NCBI GenBank assembly: GCA_964393115.1
Contig: CAYMST010000235.1
Location: 1 to 7,598, forward strand
Direction of reading: 5' to 3'
Length of the DNA stretch: 7,598 nucleotides
Source of the DNA: CAYMST01 sp964393115
Lineage (GTDB): Bacteria; Bacteroidota; Bacteroidia; Cytophagales; Cyclobacteriaceae
Shown piece after piece: positions 1-5,843 of this stretch (within the stretch, counting starts at the first letter, position 1; the number at the start of each line of letters is the position of its first letter). The notes beneath the pieces were generated by a model. That model was not told the origin of the DNA and made no database searches. It worked only from the letters and a program-made list of their open reading frames with translations. The position numbers and the translations under genes are program-made.

Positions 1-119
1 AGAGGTCAAAAATGACTTCATTAATAATATGACGCATGAGTTCAAAACACCGATCTAAACTTTCAGAGGTCAAAAATGACTTCATTAATAATATGACGCA
101 TGAGTTCAAAACACCGATC
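1..119. repeat. Exact 55-bp direct repeat at window edge (1-55 and 65-119)
   Basis: Positions 1-55 are identical to 65-119. They are separated by the 9 bases TAAACTTTC, giving a period of 64 nt. The repeated segment encodes the histidine kinase H-box region (NNMTHEFKTPI). Because 64 is not a multiple of three, the copies are in different frames: copy 1 reads EVKNDFINNMTHEFKTPI and stops at TAA 56-58, whereas copy 2 continues into the kinase. The spacer supplies the codons AAA CTT TC(A), giving K-L-S before E-V-K-N-D-F, which is the expected native sequence before the H-box. The repeat begins at base 1 and is exactly 55 bp, a common assembler k-mer length, so a contig-end artefact is as likely as a real tandem duplication. 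Confidence 0.95.
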
Positions 120-758
120 GCTACTATTTCCTTGGCCCATCAAGCACTTTCAGATCAGGATGTGGTTCGCCATGAAGATTTCAGAGAAAAATATCTTGGC
201 ATAATTGGCGAGGAAAATAAGCGCTTAGAACGTCAAGTTGAAAAAGTATTACAAATGGCGGTAATGGAAAGGCAAAAACTAGAAATGAAGTTTGAGTTAA
301 TTGACATCCATGATATTACTCGCCAAGCTATTACGAACTTAAAGCTACAAGTAGAAAAGAAAAACGGATACCTACGAGAATCTCTTCAAGCCGCCGTATC
401 CACAATAGTGGCAGACAAAGTGCATTTAACTAACATCATTTTCAACCTGCTGGACAACGCCATTAAGTATTGTAAAGACAACCCAGAAATACTCTTGTCA
501 ACAAGAAGTGATCACAAAGATGTTTATATCAGTGTCACGGACAGGGGAATTGGTATGAATAACGAAATGCAAAAAAGAATTTTTGAGAAATTCTATCGGG
601 TTCCTACAGGTAACGTACATGATGTCAAAGGATTTGGACTAGGGTTGGCCTATGTAAAAAACATCGTTGACTTACATGGTGGTAGTATCACAGTAGACAG
701 TGAACTGGGGAAAGGAAGCACATTTGAAATAAGAATTCCATACGAAAAAGGAACATGA
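36..758 (+). CDS. rprX: Sensor histidine kinase, C-terminal kinase core (RprX-like), 5' end missing or disrupted
   Basis: This is the dimerisation/phosphotransfer and ATP-binding part of a sensor histidine kinase, which autophosphorylates a histidine and passes the phosphate to the regulator encoded next. Numbering from the ATG at 36, the H-box is MTHEFKTPIA with phospho-acceptor His22; the N-box is NLLDNAIKY (137-145); G1 is DRGIGM (169-174); the F-box is FEKFYRVP (183-190); G2 is GFGLGLAYV (199-207); and GKGSTF (225-230) is near the end. No sensor domain or membrane segment is present, whereas family members normally carry both upstream. The first residues (about 1-7) come from the out-of-frame first repeat copy; recognisable kinase sequence begins with KLSEVKNDF, codons from 57. 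A TGA at 30-32 closes this frame upstream, so ATG 36 is only the formal start. The stop overlaps the next ATG as ATGA. The kinase assignment is firm. The rprX label rests on H-box wording typical of Bacteroidota and on the partner gene. Confidence 0.85.
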   Translation: MSSKHRSKLSEVKNDFINNMTHEFKTPIATISLAHQALSDQDVVRHEDFREKYLGIIGEENKRLERQVEKVLQMAVMERQKLEMKFELIDIHDITRQAITNLKLQVEKKNGYLRESLQAAVSTIVADKVHLTNIIFNLLDNAIKYCKDNPEILLSTRSDHKDVYISVTDRGIGMNNEMQKRIFEKFYRVPTGNVHDVKGFGLGLAYVKNIVDLHGGSITVDSELGKGSTFEIRIPYEKGT

Positions 759-1456
759 ACGGAAAAAAAGTACTCATCGTAGAAGATGATTTTAACCTGG
801 GTCAAATTCTTAGCGATTACCTCTCCATAAAAGGTTATCAGACATCCTTAAAACGAGATGGAGAAGAGGGCTACAATGCCTTTATGAAAGAAGAATTTAG
901 CATCTGTATATTAGATGTGATGATGCCGAAAAAAGATGGCTTTACATTGGCCAAAGAAATACGAGAAATCAATAGTGAGATACCGATTATCTTCCTGACG
1001 GCTAAATCCATGAAGGAAGACGCGATTAATGGTTTACAAATTGGAGCTGATGACTACATGACCAAGCCCTTCAGTATGGAAGAGCTTTTACTGCGGATGC
1101 AAGCTATACTGAAGCGAACTTATAAAACGAGCAAGAGCAGCGGAATCAAGCCAAGTGCTATACCAATGGGAGCTTCCAAGTTAGAGAGTCATTTGCAGCG
1201 GCTTACCACGCCAGAAAGAGAAATAAAACTCACCACCAAGGAAAGTGACTTACTGCTAGTCCTTGCAGAACACTTAAATGAAACAGTGGATAGAACGACG
1301 GCTTTAAAAAGAATTTGGGGAGATGACAGCTACTTCAATGCCAGAAGTATGGATGTCTATATTGCCAAACTCAGAAAGTATTTGGCAGATGATCCAAGCA
1401 TCAAAATTCAAACAATACATGGTCAAGGCTTTAAATTAATAGAGCTCGATCAGTAA
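755..1456 (+). CDS. rprY: OmpR/PhoB-family response regulator (RprY-like)
   Basis: This is a two-component DNA-binding regulator that receives phosphate from the kinase just upstream, with which it overlaps by 4 nt (ATGA), implying translational coupling. The receiver domain covers roughly residues 3-118: acidic pocket E10-D11-D12, phospho-acceptor Asp54 in CILDVMMPKKDGF, Thr82 in IFLTAK, and Lys104 in YMTKPF. A linker of about 20 residues leads to a C-terminal winged helix (about 140-230), with ESDLLLVLAEHLNETVDR, the recognition region RSMDVYIAKLRKYL, and the wing IHGQGFKL. The length of 233 is normal for the family. AAGGA at 748-752 lies only 2 nt from the ATG, a short spacing. The receiver wording (VMMPKKDGFTLA, PIIFLTAK, ADDYMTKPFSMEEL) resembles RprY of Bacteroidota. 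Its targets cannot be read from the window. Confidence 0.93.
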   Translation: MNGKKVLIVEDDFNLGQILSDYLSIKGYQTSLKRDGEEGYNAFMKEEFSICILDVMMPKKDGFTLAKEIREINSEIPIIFLTAKSMKEDAINGLQIGADDYMTKPFSMEELLLRMQAILKRTYKTSKSSGIKPSAIPMGASKLESHLQRLTTPEREIKLTTKESDLLLVLAEHLNETVDRTTALKRIWGDDSYFNARSMDVYIAKLRKYLADDPSIKIQTIHGQGFKLIELDQ

Positions 1457-1606
1457 GTTCATAGAAATCACGTTGTATTCCATCTTTACATTAATTGTGT
1501 TGGGCGTATTTGTATAATCATCTATAGTACGTTTATAACCTAACTGTTATCTTTAACGTAAAATAGAACAAATAATTAATCGATAAATACAATACCAGGA
1601 TTAACT

Positions 1607-1993
1607 ATGGATGCAACAACACTATACTTGGAACAAACAAAATCAACCCCAGAAGTTCAATTCGACAAGGTGAACGGGGTATTTTCTATGATCGGCAAAT
1701 CAAGCCCTCTATCCGCCAAGAAGTTTTTTGAACCTATAATAAAGGAAGTTGTAGATTTTCTAAATGAGGGCAAAGCGTTAACATCAAATTTTAATCTCAA
1801 CTACTTTAACACCCCCACTTCGCGTTACTTATATGTACTAATGAGAGAGTTCGAAGCCCAAAATAAGCTTGTAGAGGTAAACTGGTATTACGAAGAAGAA
1901 GACGAGGACATGCTTGAAACGCTTGAAGATTTTCAACAAATTTTTGATGTTACTCTAAATATCAAAATAAACGAGTTCGAGTTAGCACATTAG
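1607..1993 (+). CDS. SiaC-family regulatory phosphoprotein (DUF1987)
   Basis: This 128-residue soluble protein has the hallmarks of the SiaC/DUF1987 family. The N-terminal strand TKSTPEVQFD (11-20) is followed by GVFSMIGKSSP (24-34), a helix with FFEPIIKEVVDFL, the strand NFNLNYFNTPTS (61-72), and the acidic signature VNWYYEEEDEDMLE (91-104). In Pseudomonas aeruginosa, SiaC is phosphorylated on a threonine by SiaB, dephosphorylated by the PP2C-like SiaA, and acts on a diguanylate cyclase. By position, Thr69 in YFNT is the likely counterpart, with Thr71 or Ser72 as alternatives; this is inferred. No SiaA-, SiaB- or GGDEF-like gene is in the window. AGGA at 1597-1600 sits 6 nt before the ATG and supports this start. 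The next gene, murF-alr, starts 41 nt downstream on the same strand, so the two may be cotranscribed. Family call is confident; the role here is unknown. Confidence 0.82.
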   Translation: MDATTLYLEQTKSTPEVQFDKVNGVFSMIGKSSPLSAKKFFEPIIKEVVDFLNEGKALTSNFNLNYFNTPTSRYLYVLMREFEAQNKLVEVNWYYEEEDEDMLETLEDFQQIFDVTLNIKINEFELAH

Positions 1994-1996
1994 TCT

Positions 1997-2033
1997 TCTC
2001 AGCAAAATAGCGCTATGCTATATTAGCTGAGAG
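1997..2033 (+). promoter_or_regulatory. Hairpin overlapping the murF-alr translation start region
   Basis: TCTCAGC (1997-2003) pairs with GCTGAGA (2026-2032). An inner stem ATAGC/GCTAT (2007-2011 with 2017-2021) is closed by a 5-nt loop, with a small internal loop between the two stems. The 3' arm contains the purine-rich GAGAGA that abuts the ATG at 2035, so folding would hide the only Shine-Dalgarno-like stretch. There is no T-run after the stem, so it does not look like an ordinary intrinsic terminator. A role in translation control or mRNA processing between the SiaC-like gene and murF-alr is inferred. Confidence 0.5.
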
Positions 2034-2034
2034 A

Positions 2035-4470
2035 ATGGAAATAAAAGAGATAAATCAAATACTACAGTCGGCACCAGTTCTTTCGAATTGGAATGGTAGT
2101 ATAAATAGCCTGAATGTAGACTCAAGAAATTTAAACCTATCCAAAAATTCAATTTTCTTCGCTATTCGTGGTGATAGATTTGATGGGCACGACTTTGTCC
2201 TGGATGCCTATACCAAAGGAGTAAGAAACTTCATAGTCGAACAGGTCCCCAGTGCAGAGTTACTAGTTAGCATTGGGGATGCCAACCTTTGGCAGGTCCG
2301 ATGTAGCGTCACGGCATTACAAGATCTAGCAAAGTATCATAGAACGTCATTCGACTATCCTGTTTTAGCGATTACTGGTAGTAATGGAAAGACTATCGTT
2401 AAGGAATGGCTATCGACACTTCTTACCCCTGACTTTCAGGTTATAAAAAGTCCAAAAAGCCATAATTCACAAATTGGTGTACCCTTATCTGTCTGGGAAA
2501 TGAAAGCGCATCATAACCTTGGCATATTTGAAGCTGGTATATCTCAAGTCGGTGAAATGACCCGATTACAAAAAGTTATTCAACCTCAAATCGGTATTCT
2601 TACCAATATTGGAGCGGCTCACAATGAGGGGTTCAATAGCCAAGAGCAGAAGTTGATTGAAAAGATTTCCCTTTTCAAAACTGCCGATCTAATTTTTACG
2701 TCAGCAGACCAACCGTGGATTTTGGATCAGATTAAAGACATTTACCCAACTGTAAAATTGGTTACCTGGAGCTTGAACAATCTGGGTGATGTTAATTATC
2801 AAAAATCTGCCAATCAAAATTCCATTCAGGTCTCAGGAACGTTTGGTGAATTCGAGGTAAGCGTTTCACAAGGAGCTTCTTTCTTTTTAGAAAATGTAGC
2901 TGCTAGTACTACCGTAGCCTTGCATTTAGGCATTTCCATTTCATCTATTCAGGAGCGAATACAGGTACTGGCCGATTTACAACATCGTTTTTCGCTAAAA
3001 AAAGGCCTTAACGGAAGTCACCTGCTTGACGATTCGTACTCGAATGACCTTACCGGTCTTAAGGCAGCCATTTCATATCTAGCATCATTCAGTTATGGTA
3101 AAAGTAAATCAGTCATATTGTCCGACTTACCAGCTCAAGAAAAAGACAAAGCCTATGTTTATTCGCAAGTGTCCAAAACACTAAACGAGTTTAACATAGA
3201 CCGACTATATGGGATCGGCAACGATGTTTCTACTTTTCTCACCCAGTTTTCAGGTGAATCCATTTTTTTCGATTCTACAGATAGTTTTATTTCATCCCTT
3301 CCATCCTTCGATAAGGAGAGTATCCTGATCAAAGGATCCAGGAGCTATCAGTTCGAAAAAATTGTATCCAGATTGGAAGAACGAAACCATGAGACTATTT
3401 TGGAATTGCAAATGGATAACGTGGTTAAGAACCTAAACTTCTATAAGGGAAACCTATCGCCTGATACCAAAATAATGGTCATGGTCAAAGCTTCGGCATA
3501 TGGTTCCGGTATTGTTGAAATCGCACATCTATTACAATACCATAGAGTCGATTATTTAGGAGTAGCTTACCTTGATGAAGGTATTGAATTAAGAAAAAAT
3601 GGCATTCACATCCCCATTATGGTGATGAATCCTGTTTCAGATAGATTCGATCTTTTGGAGGAATACCAACTTGAAGCGGAAATTTTTAGAATTGATCAGC
3701 TAGAATTTATATTGAAGTTCTACCCAAGGGTTAAATTTCATCTCAAAATGAACGTTGGGATGAACAGGCTGGGTTTCGATTCAAGTAGTATTTCCAACAT
3801 AACCCAACTGTTATCTCGGTATCCTCAATGTCTACTGGTGGGAATATTTGGACATCTGTCTTCTTCAGATAGCCTTCCTGATAACGCGTATAACCTCAAT
3901 CAAATAAACCTGTTCAAAGAAATGGTACATCCAATTTGCCAAGTGCTGGCAACTAAGCCGTTGTGCCATTTGCTGAACTCATCTGGCATGATCAACTATC
4001 CGAGTTACCAACTTGACATGGTTAGACTGGGAATAGGGCTTTATGGATATGAGCCAACTGGTAAATTTCAAAAGGAATTACTCCCCGTAGGCATACTGAA
4101 AACGGTCATATCTCAAATCAGAAATGTAAGGAAAGGTGAGAGCATTGGGTATTCAAGGATGGGAATTGCTTCAGAAGACATGAGACTTGGTGTTATCCCT
4201 ATTGGTTATGCAGATGGCTACCTCAGGGTATTTGGAAACGGCCGAGGAAAGGTACTAATAGGTAAAACACTGAGACCCACAATTGGGAACATATGCATGG
4301 ATATGTGCATGATCGATTTAGGAGAGGTGAACGCAAATGAAGGAGATGAAGTCATTATTTTTGGTGACAACCCGACTATAGCAGATTTAGCTAGTTGGGC
4401 AGACACTATACCCTATGAAATCTTGACCAACATAAGTGGGCGCGTGAAAAGAGTCTATCGTGCCGAATAA
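2035..4470 (+). CDS. Bifunctional MurF-Alr: UDP-MurNAc-tripeptide--D-Ala-D-Ala ligase / alanine racemase
   Basis: This is a two-enzyme fusion acting in cytoplasmic peptidoglycan precursor synthesis. The N-terminal half (about 1-450) is MurF, which uses ATP to add D-Ala-D-Ala to UDP-MurNAc-tripeptide. It shows VDSRNL (28-33), the P-loop GSNGKT (115-120), the central-domain stretch FEAGISQVGEM (165-175), TNIGAAHNEGF (190-200), and the C-terminal-domain motif DDSYSND (332-338). The C-terminal half (about 455-811) is a PLP-dependent alanine racemase: VKASAYGSG with the PLP lysine Lys485, MNVGMNRLGF (572-581), GHLSSSD (606-612), NSSG (648-651), RLGIGLYGYEP (664-674), GYADGYLR with the candidate catalytic tyrosine Tyr725, and GNICMDM (751-757). 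The length of 811 fits an intact fusion, which is common in Bacteroidota. The racemase makes the D-Ala used for the ligase's substrate. The start is preceded by a weak GAGAGA inside a hairpin. No frameshift or missing key residue is seen. Confidence 0.96.
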   Translation: MEIKEINQILQSAPVLSNWNGSINSLNVDSRNLNLSKNSIFFAIRGDRFDGHDFVLDAYTKGVRNFIVEQVPSAELLVSIGDANLWQVRCSVTALQDLAKYHRTSFDYPVLAITGSNGKTIVKEWLSTLLTPDFQVIKSPKSHNSQIGVPLSVWEMKAHHNLGIFEAGISQVGEMTRLQKVIQPQIGILTNIGAAHNEGFNSQEQKLIEKISLFKTADLIFTSADQPWILDQIKDIYPTVKLVTWSLNNLGDVNYQKSANQNSIQVSGTFGEFEVSVSQGASFFLENVAASTTVALHLGISISSIQERIQVLADLQHRFSLKKGLNGSHLLDDSYSNDLTGLKAAISYLASFSYGKSKSVILSDLPAQEKDKAYVYSQVSKTLNEFNIDRLYGIGNDVSTFLTQFSGESIFFDSTDSFISSLPSFDKESILIKGSRSYQFEKIVSRLEERNHETILELQMDNVVKNLNFYKGNLSPDTKIMVMVKASAYGSGIVEIAHLLQYHRVDYLGVAYLDEGIELRKNGIHIPIMVMNPVSDRFDLLEEYQLEAEIFRIDQLEFILKFYPRVKFHLKMNVGMNRLGFDSSSISNITQLLSRYPQCLLVGIFGHLSSSDSLPDNAYNLNQINLFKEMVHPICQVLATKPLCHLLNSSGMINYPSYQLDMVRLGIGLYGYEPTGKFQKELLPVGILKTVISQIRNVRKGESIGYSRMGIASEDMRLGVIPIGYADGYLRVFGNGRGKVLIGKTLRPTIGNICMDMCMIDLGEVNANEGDEVIIFGDNPTIADLASWADTIPYEILTNISGRVKRVYRAE

Positions 4471-4473
4471 GTA

Positions 4474-4489
4474 ATACCATTTGTGGTAT
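4474..4489 (+). other. Small hairpin just after murF-alr
   Basis: ATACCA (4474-4479) and TGGTAT (4484-4489) form a perfect 6-bp stem with a 4-base TTTG loop, 3 nt after the murF-alr stop codon. No T-run follows, so on its own it is better read as an mRNA 3'-end stabiliser or half of a composite terminator than as a classical terminator. Confidence 0.4.
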
Positions 4490-4497
4490 ATAAGGGT

Positions 4498-4523
4498 GTA
4501 TTGGTTTACCTCAATGTTTTTTT
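4498..4523 (+). terminator. Candidate weak intrinsic terminator of murF-alr
   Basis: A short stem, ATTGG (4500-4504) with TCAAT (4511-4515, one G-U pair), is followed one base later by seven T residues (4517-4523). It lies 28 nt past the murF-alr stop and faces an oppositely directed operon, where a terminator is expected. The stem is short and AT-rich, so the call is tentative. Confidence 0.35.
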
Positions 4524-4535
4524 CGTATCCTAGGC

Positions 4536-4558
4536 AAAAACTAAAGGCCTAGTAGGCC
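4536..4558 (-). terminator. Candidate intrinsic terminator of the minus-strand operon
   Basis: Read on the minus strand, GGCCT-ACT-AGGCC (4558-4546) forms a GC-rich 5-bp hairpin followed by TTTAGTTTTT (4545-4536). It lies downstream of the 49-codon small ORF and closes the minus-strand operon. The same bases can form another hairpin, CTAGGC (4530-4535) with GCCTAG (4547-4552), which excludes the first. Confidence 0.5.
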
Positions 4559-4637
4559 GGGGCTGAGGTTATTAACCAAGAAGAATGAAAGATTAGTAAA
4601 ATACACATCGAAATAAATAGTACAGATGTTATTATCG

Positions 4638-4787
4638 CTATCCACAACCTAATAGTTTCTTCATATCGACTTCTGGTAAGCCAATATGCCTTACTTGACC
4701 TGCATCTAAGTTAGGACGTTTTGCAGATTGCGCTTTCTCCAACCACTCCATTTTCTTTTTATTTTGTTTTTTCTCTTCGTCTTTCAT
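4638..4787 (-). CDS. Small protein of 49 residues, function unknown
   Basis: A complete ORF on the minus strand runs from ATG (4787-4785) to TAG (4640-4638), starting 12 nt after the stop codon of the potassium channel gene, a spacing typical of an operon. The product begins with a very lysine- and glutamate-rich segment (MKDEEKKQNKKKMEWLEKAQ), likely a soluble amphipathic helix. It continues with a less biased part containing KRPNLDAGQVRHIGLPEV and ends DMKKLLGCG, with the only cysteine next to last. There is no signal peptide or membrane segment. I do not recognise the family. Support for it being real: same strand and tight spacing with the upstream gene, protein-like composition, and a candidate terminator about 80 nt downstream. 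No clear Shine-Dalgarno is seen, but its neighbours have weak ones too. It could be a small modulator of the channel, but that is only suggested by position. Confidence 0.6.
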   Translation of the reverse strand: MKDEEKKQNKKKMEWLEKAQSAKRPNLDAGQVRHIGLPEVDMKKLLGCG

Positions 4788-4799
4788 CGACTCTATTAG

Positions 4800-5792
4800 T
4801 TATGTATATGCCTTTCGAAAGGCTTCAATATCATGTTTCTGGCCCAGCAAAATAATAATGTCTCCAAGGTTCAACGGTTCTTGTGCAGATGGGTTGAATA
4901 GAAACCCTTTAGTTTTTCTTCTTAAACCAACGATGGTAGCACTCGTTTGTTTACGAATATCCATTTGAGCAATAGTCTGACCCTGAAATGGACTTTTCAA
5001 TTCATCACACTTTATTTCCTCTAATTGTAAATCGACATCGCTAATACCTCCGAGGATATCTAAAAACTCGATTACATATGGTTTTGTGATCAACTGCGCC
5101 ATATGAGCACCACCGACAGCATCAGGCATAATTACTTTATCAGCACCTGCTCTAATTAGTTTCGTTTCAGAGTTCTCTTCGGACGCCCTTGAAACCACAT
5201 ATACCTGAGGGTTTAATTCTTTGGCGCTTAACGTGATAAACACATTATCAGAATCTCTGGGTAAAGTGGTAATGATGGCCTTGGCCTTGTCTATTCTTGC
5301 CTTTCTCAAGACCTCATCCTGACTAGCGTCTCCAACCACATGCACCTTACCATAGATACCAGGTATTGTTCGTAATGCATCGACATCTTTTTCAATAATT
5401 AAAAAGTTCACACGGTGTTTATGGAGTTCCTCGCAGGCCTTCATCCCATTACGACCATACCCGCATACAATTACGTGTTCTTCCAAGCGCTTGATTTTTT
5501 TATCGGTGGCATATTCTTTAAATAAATCTTGAAGTTCACCTTCGAAAATATATGTGGTAACTACAGAAACCACATAAGCGAAGACTCCCAGGTTAAAAAG
5601 TATATAGATCAGTGCGAATAACCTACCGGATGCTGTCAATGGGTTAACTTCATTAAACCCAACAGTGGAAACGGTAATTACAGTCATGTATGCTGCGTCT
5701 AACCATGAATACTCCTCTATGATGGCAAACCCAACCGTACCAACCAACAAGCTAATAGTAATTAGGATTAGCGCTACTAGTATCCTTTTCAT
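4800..5792 (-). CDS. Two-TM potassium channel with RCK (TrkA-N/TrkA-C) domains
   Basis: This is an inner-membrane K+ channel or channel-like protein with a cytoplasmic ligand-gated regulatory module. Transmembrane helix M1 is about residues 4-25, the pore helix about 31-42, the selectivity filter STVGFNE is at 42-48, and M2 is about 58-82. The RCK_N/TrkA-N Rossmann domain begins at about 105 with VIVCGYGRNG (dinucleotide-binding glycines 111-116) and an acidic residue, Glu134, at the end of the second strand. HVVGDASQDEVLRKA (151-165) is typical of the fold. A TrkA-C-type domain covers about 250-328, ending LNLGDIIILLGQ. The filter departs from canonical TVGYGD: Phe replaces Tyr and Asn-Glu replaces Gly-Asp. 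The length of 330 matches MthK/Kch-like proteins. It sits 51 nt downstream of the TerC-family gene and 12 nt upstream of the small ORF, in a likely operon. Ion specificity is inferred from family. Confidence 0.9.
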   Translation of the reverse strand: MKRILVALILITISLLVGTVGFAIIEEYSWLDAAYMTVITVSTVGFNEVNPLTASGRLFALIYILFNLGVFAYVVSVVTTYIFEGELQDLFKEYATDKKIKRLEEHVIVCGYGRNGMKACEELHKHRVNFLIIEKDVDALRTIPGIYGKVHVVGDASQDEVLRKARIDKAKAIITTLPRDSDNVFITLSAKELNPQVYVVSRASEENSETKLIRAGADKVIMPDAVGGAHMAQLITKPYVIEFLDILGGISDVDLQLEEIKCDELKSPFQGQTIAQMDIRKQTSATIVGLRRKTKGFLFNPSAQEPLNLGDIIILLGQKHDIEAFRKAYT

Positions 5793-5843
5793 ACCACAAC
5801 CTAAAAATCAAATATCCAAATGCCAAATCAGGACAAGGACGTT

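Noticed and set aside
1457..1606. Promoter for the SiaC-like gene
   Set aside because: TACGTTTA (1528-1535) and TATCTTTA (1548-1555) resemble the -7 box, and TATAAT occurs at 1513-1518. None has an upstream TTTG or TTG at suitable spacing, so no single site can be supported.
4218..4406. 62-codon open frame on the minus strand inside murF-alr
   Set aside because: It lies antisense within the conserved C-terminal motifs of the racemase, its product has no recognisable features, and no start signal is visible.
4751..4776. T-rich stretch that looks like a plus-strand terminator tail
   Set aside because: It has no stem before it and is fully explained as the complement of the lysine codons in the small minus-strand ORF.
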